Assembly: GCA_963541805.1 (NCBI GenBank) | Contig: CAUTVF010000033.1 | Span: 1 to 10,002, forward strand | Direction: 5' to 3' | Origin: CAUTVF01 sp963541805 | GTDB lineage: Bacteria > Pseudomonadota > Alphaproteobacteria > Rs-D84 > CASDRH01 | DNA: 10,002 bases | Shown: piece by piece, positions 1-5,286 of the stretch | How positions within the stretch are numbered: position 1 is the stretch's first letter | Layout of the letters: the number at the start of each line of letters is the position of its first letter | The notes under the pieces: generated by a model | Database searches by the model: none | Told to the model about the DNA's origin: nothing | The model's input: only the letters and a program-made list of their open reading frames with translations | Position numbers and translations under genes: made by a program

Positions 1-144
1 TAAAGTTTGTGACGTTGGATTACTCAATTAATATAATTTAAAGATTCTGGCAAGCAACAATCCAGTTTGTTAATAACGAAACCAATACACTACCAGATCA
101 GTAAAAAATTAAACCAAGTATAACTAAGAATGTGAATATCAAAC

Positions 145-1743
145 TTACTTTGTAACTTTTATTATCCTAGCTCTTCTATTTTCTGGTTCTTTAACTCCAT
201 CGGCTGTTTTTACTTTTAAATCTGTTTGCCCTTTAGGAATTATTATGAAACGATTTTCATCAATATCATAGAAAGACAATATAGATTTCATAACATTACT
301 TGCACGACGCTTTGATAAATCCATATTAAAAGCAGCTGGACCGGATGTATCTGTATGCCCCTCTATTACCAAAGAAAATGTTTTATCATCATTCATCATT
401 TCTGCAATTTGCTGCAAAGCAACATCAAAACGTTTATCTATTTCATAACTACCCCAATCAAAAAATATTTCGAGTGGTAATTCTATTTCGTCAATATCTG
501 TTTCGTCTCCTATATTTTCTCTTAAAATATTATCAGTATCTTTCTTTTTAAGATTTGTGGTAGTTGTTGTGGAAACTTTTTTAACAAACATATGCCTATC
601 TTCAGCTTTTTTATTCAAGGCTTCCTTAATCGATTGCATATCTTCTTGCACTTTCTTCAAGTCTGTATCTTCAACTTTAACAATTTTCACTTCAGGAGTT
701 TTGTATACAGGTTTTGCCGTTGCTAGTTTATCAATTGATGGTATTAAATTATTTAGTTGCTCTTTTATTTCTTTGATTGCAGCAAAATTTTTCTTACAAT
801 TTTCGGTACAAGTATCTTTTGCATTTTGAATACTACCTTGTAGCTCTGACAAAGTATGATTTATATCAGCAACTGATTTATCTAAACCCTCTACATCAAC
901 TTTTACAGATGCGATATTATTTTGAACCTCTGCATTTAACCCAGCAACTTTTGAACCCAAATCAGAGATCATATTTTTTAATTCTGCAACCTCTTTATAT
1001 ATCTTATCATTGCTATTTACCAAAACATCTGGCAAATCAACCGCATACTTTGGAGCAACTTCAACTTTCAACAAGTTATCAGGATTCCAACGCGGAATTC
1101 TAGGCAATCTTAAATTAAAGTCATCTAATCCTTCTTTTTTTGCAATTGATTTTTGTTTTGCTTTACGCTTTGCTTCTGCTAACTCTAGTTTACATTTTAT
1201 ACAATCTTCATCAATTTTTTGATAAATAAGTCGTAAAGTCTTTTGGAATTTCTCTTTACAAGGTTGCCAATATTTTTTCCCCATACCTTTTAAAGTTTGA
1301 TCAAACCAACAATCATACTTTGTCTGAGCATCAGCAACCAAAAATGGATATAATTCAATTAAATCTTTACGTAAAATATACAGCAAATCATCATGCCCTT
1401 TATCCAAATCCACCATTGCAAACGCAGGCATTGGAGCATTTGCAAGTATTTCTGGTAAAACACGCTGCCCAGAGTAAGCATCCATTGCCTTACGAGCATA
1501 ATAATTTGCAGAATTAAGATCACCCAATATATCAAGTTTATATAAAGAATATGATTTATAACCAATTGCTAAAAACTGCGCAAATTTATCAGTTGTCGGC
1601 GCTTCATAAACATTAATTGCTCGCAAGACATCAACATTATTTTTATAATTTAATGAAGCAAAAGAGGAAGTTGTAAATAAAATAGAAACAACTGCTACTT
1701 TTATAAAAAAAATACTAAATAAATTAATAAAAACTCTATTCAT
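145..1743 (-). CDS. OmpA-C domain, peptidoglycan-binding secreted protein
   Basis: This 532-residue protein probably tethers the envelope to peptidoglycan. A signal peptide is visible (hydrophobic residues about 5-25, likely cleavage after SFA at 29). Residues 30-190 form an alpha-helical domain with the NVYEAPTTDKFAQFLA opening and YDCW motif that I associate with alphaproteobacterial OmpA-family proteins. It holds Cys145, Cys162 and a CIKC pair (181/184). Residues about 245-345 look like a coiled coil and contain CTENC (312-316). A Thr/Lys-rich linker precedes the OmpA-C domain (about 422-531). There GHTDTSG carries Asp465 and SKRRA carries Arg480, spaced 15 apart like the diaminopimelate-binding Asp/Arg pair of OmpA domains. 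No beta-barrel is evident, so it is not a classic OmpA porin. The ATG has an AGAGGA ribosome-binding site (1754-1759) 10 bases upstream. The domain call is firm; the role of the N-terminal region is inferred. Confidence 0.9.
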   Translation of the reverse strand: MNRVFINLFSIFFIKVAVVSILFTTSSFASLNYKNNVDVLRAINVYEAPTTDKFAQFLAIGYKSYSLYKLDILGDLNSANYYARKAMDAYSGQRVLPEILANAPMPAFAMVDLDKGHDDLLYILRKDLIELYPFLVADAQTKYDCWFDQTLKGMGKKYWQPCKEKFQKTLRLIYQKIDEDCIKCKLELAEAKRKAKQKSIAKKEGLDDFNLRLPRIPRWNPDNLLKVEVAPKYAVDLPDVLVNSNDKIYKEVAELKNMISDLGSKVAGLNAEVQNNIASVKVDVEGLDKSVADINHTLSELQGSIQNAKDTCTENCKKNFAAIKEIKEQLNNLIPSIDKLATAKPVYKTPEVKIVKVEDTDLKKVQEDMQSIKEALNKKAEDRHMFVKKVSTTTTTNLKKKDTDNILRENIGDETDIDEIELPLEIFFDWGSYEIDKRFDVALQQIAEMMNDDKTFSLVIEGHTDTSGPAAFNMDLSKRRASNVMKSILSFYDIDENRFIIIPKGQTDLKVKTADGVKEPENRRARIIKVTK

Positions 1744-1793
1744 CTTTTAATTATCCTCTGATTATATCACAATATTAATTTTCATAAAAGTAT

Positions 1794-1821
1794 ATTATGG
1801 GAATCCATTAAGAGATTGTAA
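1794..1821 (-). promoter_or_regulatory. Possible promoter of the OmpA-C protein gene
   Basis: On the minus strand a TTACAA box (1816-1821) lies 16 bases from CATAAT (1794-1799, one mismatch to TATAAT). This would give a leader of about 45 bases containing the AGAGGA ribosome-binding site. The -35 box matches poorly, so the call is tentative. A perfect TATAAT at 1761-1766 is nearer, but it would start the RNA inside the ribosome-binding site. Confidence 0.3.
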
Positions 1822-1828
1822 AAAATTA

Positions 1829-1856
1829 TTGACAAAAAAATAAAAATCGCTAGCAT
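1829..1856 (+). promoter_or_regulatory. Sigma70-type promoter of the small-ORF unit
   Basis: A perfect TTGACA (1829-1834) lies 16 bases from TAGCAT (1851-1856, four of six matches to TATAAT). It predicts a start near 1863 and a leader of about 30 bases before the ATG at 1893. It has the best -35 box in the window. It drives a short unit that ends at the terminator at 2074-2099. Confidence 0.55.
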
Positions 1857-1892
1857 TTGGGTGATTATTTATAGTTTTCAAGATTCTTAGAA

Positions 1893-2051
1893 ATGGCATT
1901 AAAAACAGGTAACAATAAAAAATTTGAAAAAGAGGAAACTGTTGACTTAAGTTCCCTTGCCAATTTAATGAAGATAGTTGGGGATGTTACAAAGGAAGCA
2001 AACGAGTTGGAATCTGCAATCAAAAAAAGGAACCTTAATAAAGAAAAATAA
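1893..2051 (+). CDS. Small hypothetical protein, 52 residues
   Basis: I do not recognise this protein. The ORF runs from ATG (MALKTGNNKKFEKEE...) to TAA at 2049-2051. It is Lys/Glu-rich at both ends, with a central stretch (about residues 18-43, DLSSLANLMKIVGDV onward) that looks like one amphipathic helix. It has no Cys, Trp, signal peptide or membrane segment, so it should be cytoplasmic. Support comes from its own promoter (1829-1856) and the terminator 23 bases past the stop. Against it, no Shine-Dalgarno sequence is visible before the ATG, and an in-frame TAG at 1872-1874 excludes a longer start. The unit could instead be, or also act as, a small RNA of about 235 bases. It is not RpoZ or XseB as far as I can judge. 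Confidence 0.5.
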   Translation: MALKTGNNKKFEKEETVDLSSLANLMKIVGDVTKEANELESAIKKRNLNKEK

Positions 2052-2073
2052 GATTATTTATATCAAGTTCGTG

Positions 2074-2099
2074 GCAATCTTTATGATTGCTTTTTTTTT
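2074..2099 (+). terminator. Rho-independent terminator of the small-ORF unit
   Basis: A perfect 6-bp stem (GCAATC 2074-2079, GATTGC 2085-2090) encloses a TTTAT loop and is followed by nine T (2091-2099). It separates the small ORF from secG. Confidence 0.85.
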
Positions 2100-2114
2100 G
2101 CTTCGTAGTATAAA
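2087..2114 (+). promoter_or_regulatory. Possible secG promoter overlapping the upstream terminator
   Basis: TTGCTT (2087-2092) lies 16 bases from TATAAA (2109-2114). The -35 box would sit in the 3' arm and T-tract of the preceding terminator. The -10 is good and the -35 weak. secG needs its own start here if that terminator is efficient. Confidence 0.35.
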
Positions 2115-2153
2115 TAAGAGGCAAATATGTTTAAATAAAAAGGATAATTCCAT

Positions 2154-2519
2154 ATGATTAATTTTTTGATTGTAATTGACACTATAATATCTATCTCATT
2201 GATAATAGTAATATTGTTACAGCGCAGCGAGGGTGGTGTATTAGGATTAGGTGGTTCCAAGATGGGTGGGATATTTACATCTCGTGGAATTGGAGATACC
2301 CTGTCAAAAGCCACAACCATTCTTGGAATTGCGTTATTTACAGTAACAATATTTTTGGCTATCGTTATCAGTAGAACTTATAATAATAAGTCAGGTTTGA
2401 GAATGGAAGAAAAAGAGATTAAAACTTTAAACGTAAAAAAGATTGAAGAAAAAAAGATGAAAATGGAGGAGGATTTAAAAGGCATAATGAAAGCAGTAAA
2501 CAAGAAAACTAAAAAATAA
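2154..2519 (+). CDS. secG: Preprotein translocase subunit SecG
   Basis: SecG is the small accessory subunit of the SecYEG channel in the inner membrane and assists SecA-driven export. The 121-residue product has two membrane segments (about 2-22 and 55-73). They flank the family hallmark LLQRSEGGVLGLGG (21-34) and a Gly/Ser-rich loop (MGGIFTSRGIGDTL) typical of alphaproteobacterial SecG. After the second segment comes a tail of about 48 residues, very rich in Lys and Glu. By the usual SecG topology the tail would be periplasmic. The ATG is preceded by AAGGA (2140-2144) 9 bases upstream. The gene stands alone, without the tpiA or pyrG neighbours often found beside secG, and ends at a terminator at 2541-2565. 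Confidence 0.93.
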   Translation: MINFLIVIDTIISISLIIVILLQRSEGGVLGLGGSKMGGIFTSRGIGDTLSKATTILGIALFTVTIFLAIVISRTYNNKSGLRMEEKEIKTLNVKKIEEKKMKMEEDLKGIMKAVNKKTKK

Positions 2520-2536
2520 AAAACATGCAAAAATCT

Positions 2537-2565
2537 AAAAACCTGCAAAGAAATGCGGGTTTTTT
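2537..2565. terminator. Bidirectional terminator between secG and the convergent gene
   Basis: A stem ACCTGCA (2541-2547) / TGCGGGT (2554-2560) with one T-G wobble encloses an AAGAAA loop. It is followed by T's on the plus strand (2560-2565) and flanked by A's at 2537-2541, which read as a T-run on the minus strand. It can end secG and also the gene whose stop codon lies at 2567-2569. Confidence 0.8.
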
Positions 2566-2566
2566 A

Positions 2567-3382
2567 TTACTCAATATTGCCATTGCAAGCAGATAACATA
2601 TTTTTACGATATCGATCATAAATAACCTGAACAACCTCTCTCCATCCTTCCCTTTTTTTATATGGATTTGAAAATGGATCTACCGGAACGTTTGAACCAG
2701 CATACACATCAGACAATCCATACATTCCGGCAGAAAAAAATTGATTTGCCATATTTTCAGATCCCCCTGATACGGTACCACCGCAAAGGCTTTGTAATTT
2801 ATTCAAAATAGAATCATCAAAATCTCCATCATAACCCATAGAATAAAAATAACATTTCTCTGCTGCAGACAAATTATCTATTGCTAAAATACACGATGCT
2901 GATACTTTTGCAAACTCACTTTCCATAACCTTTAAATCATCATAATATTGATATAACAGTCCAACAATACTGCCTTGACACAGTTCATGGTATTTTGTTT
3001 TTTCTAAGATATCCCTGTCAATTAAACAGTTCTGAATATCTCTTGATACTTCATCAACAGAATGAGATGAACAATAAACATAACCAGAATTTTCAACTAA
3101 ATCTTTTCTATTTTTACAAATTTTTCTAATGCAGTCATTAACTGCAAAATTACAATTTAATGTTTTATCAACTGTTAAATCTTTAACTGCTCCACTACCA
3201 AGAGTTGCAACATTATAATAAGTATAATATTTATCTCGTACAACAGCAGGAGGAAGCCCCCCATTATTATAAAACTTATCTGATAGTCTATCATGACTTT
3301 TTGTCCGTTTTGCATAAGCAAAAGCGGATAAAAACAAAACAGAAGACAGAAAAATTGTACAATATTTTATTAATCTAACCAA
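2567..3382 (-). CDS. Cysteine-rich secreted protein of unknown function
   Basis: I do not recognise this 271-residue protein. It has a clear signal peptide (basic start with Arg3/Lys6, hydrophobic 7-22, likely cleavage after AYA at 24). The mature part has ten cysteines (77, 84, 89, 104, 119, 135, 164, 177, 200, 266), an even number that suggests disulfide bonds in the periplasm or at the surface. There is no second membrane segment, lipobox or recognised domain. The C-terminal part is Gly/Ser/Tyr-rich (about 200-245) and ends in a basic helix. The start codon is TTG (3380-3382). An in-frame TAA directly precedes it, GGAGAG (3388-3393) lies 5 bases upstream, and the next in-frame ATG is far inside, so the start is well supported. 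The gene is divergent from bamE and convergent with secG. Confidence 0.85.
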   Translation of the reverse strand: MVRLIKYCTIFLSSVLFLSAFAYAKRTKSHDRLSDKFYNNGGLPPAVVRDKYYTYYNVATLGSGAVKDLTVDKTLNCNFAVNDCIRKICKNRKDLVENSGYVYCSSHSVDEVSRDIQNCLIDRDILEKTKYHELCQGSIVGLLYQYYDDLKVMESEFAKVSASCILAIDNLSAAEKCYFYSMGYDGDFDDSILNKLQSLCGGTVSGGSENMANQFFSAGMYGLSDVYAGSNVPVDPFSNPYKKREGWREVVQVIYDRYRKNMLSACNGNIE

Positions 3383-3391
3383 TTACTCTCT

Positions 3392-3406
3392 CCATCATTA
3401 AGATGG
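3392..3406 (-). promoter_or_regulatory. Small hairpin overlapping the ribosome-binding site
   Basis: CCATC-TTAAT-GATGG on the minus strand forms a perfect 5-bp stem in the leader of the cysteine-rich protein gene. Its 3' arm ends in the first two G of the GGAGAG ribosome-binding site, so folding could partly hide that site. The stem is short and may be chance. Confidence 0.3.
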
Positions 3407-3410
3407 CTAA

Positions 3411-3439
3411 ATTGTATCGTATTTTTTTAAATCCTACAA
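3411..3439 (-). promoter_or_regulatory. Probable promoter of the cysteine-rich protein gene
   Basis: On the minus strand TTGTAG (3434-3439) lies 17 bases from TACAAT (3411-3416, five of six matches). It predicts a start near 3404 and a leader of about 20 bases. Confidence 0.45.
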
Positions 3440-3446
3440 GTTAAAA

Positions 3447-3452
3447 TATACT
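3447..3452 (+). promoter_or_regulatory. Possible -10 box of the bamE-like gene
   Basis: TATACT matches the -10 consensus in five of six positions and would start the RNA near 3459, about 30 bases before the ATG at 3488. No convincing -35 box lies upstream, only a T-run near 3423-3428. Confidence 0.3.
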
Positions 3453-3487
3453 TGCCTTTCCTACATAAATTTTATTATTATCCAGGT

Positions 3488-3952
3488 ATGTTTGTAAAAA
3501 ATAATATTGTCACATTGTCTCTGTTACTTATTATTCTATCAGCTTGCGGAGCAAAAATTAGAAATGGGGGTTATTCTCTTAGACCATATCAAATTAATGA
3601 TTTAAGTGAGGCAAAAAATAAAAATCAAGTTTTGCAAATTGCAGGATCCCCATCAGTCAAAATAGAGCATTTTAATAAAAATAATGAGATATGGTTATAT
3701 GCTTCATATAAATCCGAACAAACAGGATTTTTGAATCCGGAATATAAAAATTATGATATCATAATATTATCTTTTGATAATGATGGGAATATTAAACAGA
3801 AACAAATTAAAAAACTGGATCAGGATAAATTTATAAAATACTCTGATGCAAAAACCGAATTTCCGGGAGAAATACGTTTGGAATTAATTAGTGAATTGTT
3901 CGGGCATATTGGAAAAGTTTCTACTCTTCCAGGGTCTGCGGCAAGTCGGTAA
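3488..3952 (+). CDS. bamE: Outer-membrane assembly lipoprotein, BamE (SmpA/OmlA) family
   Basis: BamE is a small lipoprotein of the BAM complex that inserts beta-barrel proteins into the outer membrane. The 154-residue product starts with a hydrophobic leader and a lipobox LSAC (Cys20), so it should be lipidated at Cys20. The SmpA/OmlA fold follows: DLSEAKNKNQVLQIAGSPS matches the conserved helix and G-x-PS turn. Then come WLYAS, a KSEQTGFLNPE stretch and IILSFDNDGNIKQ, in the order seen in alphaproteobacterial BamE. I chose ATG 3488 over the upstream in-frame TTG (3452), because the lipobox then sits at the normal distance and a likely -10 box (3447-3452) covers that TTG. No well-spaced Shine-Dalgarno is seen; AGG at 3484-3486 is too close. 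The gene ends one base before the convergent nusB stop codon. Confidence 0.85.
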   Translation: MFVKNNIVTLSLLLIILSACGAKIRNGGYSLRPYQINDLSEAKNKNQVLQIAGSPSVKIEHFNKNNEIWLYASYKSEQTGFLNPEYKNYDIIILSFDNDGNIKQKQIKKLDQDKFIKYSDAKTEFPGEIRLELISELFGHIGKVSTLPGSAASR

Positions 3953-3953
3953 A

Positions 3954-4637
3954 CTACCCTTTTGCATTAAAATTCTTTAGATCCTCTGGCGTTATATAAC
4001 ATGCGGTTTTATCATCGGGACATTTTAATTTTGTTACTATTTTATCTAGAAGAGCATTTATAAATTTAGCTTTAGAATGACCAAAAAACCAATCTGTAAC
4101 ACGCGTATACTCACTTATTGCAACAATCTTTGGTGTTTTATGTCTGTATAAGATTTCATAAATTGCAGAACGCATGATACATGCAAAAACACGATCAATC
4201 TTATCCCACTCATCAATATTTAACATGTTAATAAATTTATCAATCGAATTCTGACTAGAAATAACACCTTTAACAATCTCACGCAACAAACGTTTATCTG
4301 CTTGTCTTGATATTATTTTTTCAGTTATTTTTCCATCGATTTCAACATTAGTATAAAACAAAACATCATTTGCATACTTATTTAATAATGAACTAAAATT
4401 ATAGCATGGATCCTTTTTATCAAAAAGTTTTGTATCAGGTTCCAAAGAACATTTAACATCAACAAGATTTTCTGAAAATAATGCCTGAACTGCCCCAATT
4501 CTAGAATAAAAACTCCTTGTTCTACCATCTTCAACAACTTCGATCCTCTGTTTATCCACATTGGAACTGTTTATATCAATTTTATTCTCTACTACACCAG
4601 ACACTTTAAAACCTTTTACATCTACACAGTTAATCAT
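3954..4637 (-). CDS. nusB: Transcription antitermination factor NusB, with N-terminal extension
   Basis: NusB binds boxA RNA together with NusE (S10) and supports antitermination, chiefly of rRNA operons. The helical NusB core spans about residues 39-206: RSFYSRIGAVQALF at the start, DKRLLREIVKGV in the middle, then RSAIYEILYRHKTPKIVAISEY and KFINALLDKIV, the family's most conserved block. At 227 residues it is longer than the usual 140-160. About 37 residues precede the core and about 20 follow it, with no recognisable domain in either. The ATG at 4637 fits the good promoter at 4655-4683, which leaves a leader of only about 10 bases without a clear Shine-Dalgarno. A GTG at codon 12 is the only other likely upstream start. 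The usual ribH neighbour is absent from this window. Confidence 0.88.
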   Translation of the reverse strand: MINCVDVKGFKVSGVVENKIDINSSNVDKQRIEVVEDGRTRSFYSRIGAVQALFSENLVDVKCSLEPDTKLFDKKDPCYNFSSLLNKYANDVLFYTNVEIDGKITEKIISRQADKRLLREIVKGVISSQNSIDKFINMLNIDEWDKIDRVFACIMRSAIYEILYRHKTPKIVAISEYTRVTDWFFGHSKAKFINALLDKIVTKLKCPDDKTACYITPEDLKNFNAKG

Positions 4638-4654
4638 TGAACATGTACAAATCG

Positions 4655-4683
4655 ATTACATCGTAAAGCAATGATTTTTTCAA
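4655..4683 (-). promoter_or_regulatory. nusB promoter
   Basis: On the minus strand TTGAAA (4678-4683) lies exactly 17 bases from TGTAAT (4655-4660). Each box matches consensus in five of six positions. The start would fall near 4648, giving a very short leader. The -35 box lies inside the left arm of the inverted repeat at 4665-4708. Confidence 0.6.
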
Positions 4684-4708
4684 TAAAAAAGTTGAAAATC
4701 ATTACTTT
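4665..4708. repeat. Imperfect inverted repeat between the nusB and sspB promoters
   Basis: The left arm (4665-4683) and right arm (4692-4708) are reverse complements except for one mismatched base and two extra T in the left arm. That leaves 16 paired bases around an 8-base A-rich centre. Both arms carry TTGAAA reading outward on opposite strands. It could be a two-way operator or a hairpin; it is placed wrongly to be a terminator for either neighbour, since both genes are read away from it. Confidence 0.6.
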
Positions 4709-4709
4709 T

Positions 4710-4715
4710 TATAAT
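4710..4715 (+). promoter_or_regulatory. Probable -10 box of the sspB-ligA unit
   Basis: A perfect TATAAT follows two bases after the inverted repeat and would start the RNA near 4722. TTGAAA at 4692-4697 is only 12 bases away, too close for a standard -35, and the position 17 bases upstream is A-rich with no match. An activator bound at the repeat could compensate (inference). Confidence 0.4.
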
Positions 4716-4741
4716 AAGTTAACCAACATAAAGGATAGAAA

Positions 4742-5281
4742 ATGCAAAATGAATTTCCTGATTTAAACTATGATAAATTAATTGATAGTGCCCTGTTAGG
4801 GGTTGTCAGAGAAGCATTAAAACATGTAGAGAAATATGGTCTACCATCAAACCACTACTTCTATATTACAATTAAAACAAAATTCAAAGGTGTAAAGTTA
4901 CCAGAATTTTTATTACAAAAATATCCAGATAGCATTACAATAATATTGCAATATGAGTTTTCAAATTTACATGTATCGGATACAGAGTTTGGCGTAACAC
5001 TTAGTTTTAATACGAGGAATTATTATATCAGGATTCCATTTCATTCCATAATGGCATTTATGGATCCTGGGGTAAATTTTTCTTTACAATTTAATGTCCC
5101 GGATATATATGGAGATGATTTTGTTGATATGGAACCACAGCTGCCATACACAGATTGGGATGAAACAGATGATTTAATAAAAATATATCCTAAAAAAACG
5201 AATCAAGATACACAAGATAATGCTGTAACTATAGAATCTGATGAAGACAAAATAATATCAATGGACAAATTTAGAAAATAA
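4742..5281 (+). CDS. sspB: SspB-like ClpXP protease adaptor
   Basis: SspB delivers ssrA-tagged proteins from stalled ribosomes, and some regulators, to the ClpXP protease in the cytoplasm. The 179-residue product matches the alphaproteobacterial SspB family. It has YDKLIDSALLGVVREAL at the start, GLPSNHYFYITIKT with a FKGVKLPEFLL segment, a YPDSITIILQYEFSNL strand, and IPFHSIMAFMDPGVNFSLQF near residues 100-119. An acidic flexible linker (about 125-168) leads to a short C-terminal tail, IISMDKFRK. This resembles the conserved LD-FRK tail I recall from alphaproteobacterial SspB, the likely ClpX-docking motif. AAAGGA (4730-4735) lies 6 bases before the ATG. ligA begins 5 bases after the stop, so the two are probably co-transcribed. 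It is not SecB, despite a similar size. Confidence 0.88.
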   Translation: MQNEFPDLNYDKLIDSALLGVVREALKHVEKYGLPSNHYFYITIKTKFKGVKLPEFLLQKYPDSITIILQYEFSNLHVSDTEFGVTLSFNTRNYYIRIPFHSIMAFMDPGVNFSLQFNVPDIYGDDFVDMEPQLPYTDWDETDDLIKIYPKKTNQDTQDNAVTIESDEDKIISMDKFRK

Positions 5282-5286
5282 AAACC

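Noticed and set aside
1..144. Possible 3' end of a plus-strand gene entering from the left edge
   Set aside because: All three plus-strand frames hit stops within the first 41 bases, and the short open stretches (such as 42-104) match nothing I recognise. No terminator is clear either.
345..1517. Several plus-strand open frames of 65-121 codons opposite the OmpA-C gene
   Set aside because: They are shadows of the minus-strand gene: low-complexity Leu/Ser/Phe/Tyr-rich translations, no ribosome-binding sites, and full overlap with a well-supported coding region.
1761..1766. Perfect TATAAT on the minus strand as the promoter of the OmpA-C gene
   Set aside because: Transcription would begin about base 1754, inside the AGAGGA ribosome-binding site, and the -35 region has no good match. 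I preferred the weaker pair at 1794-1821.
3452..3487. Upstream TTG start for the bamE-like gene, adding 12 residues
   Set aside because: The extra residues (PFLHKFYYYPG) would precede the signal peptide unnaturally, and the likely -10 box covers this TTG. ATG 3488 gives a normal lipoprotein leader.
4742..5281. SecB chaperone
   Set aside because: Size and the nearby Sec gene suggested it, but the conserved blocks (HYFYITIKT, MDPGVNFSLQF, C-terminal DKFRK) belong to alphaproteobacterial SspB.
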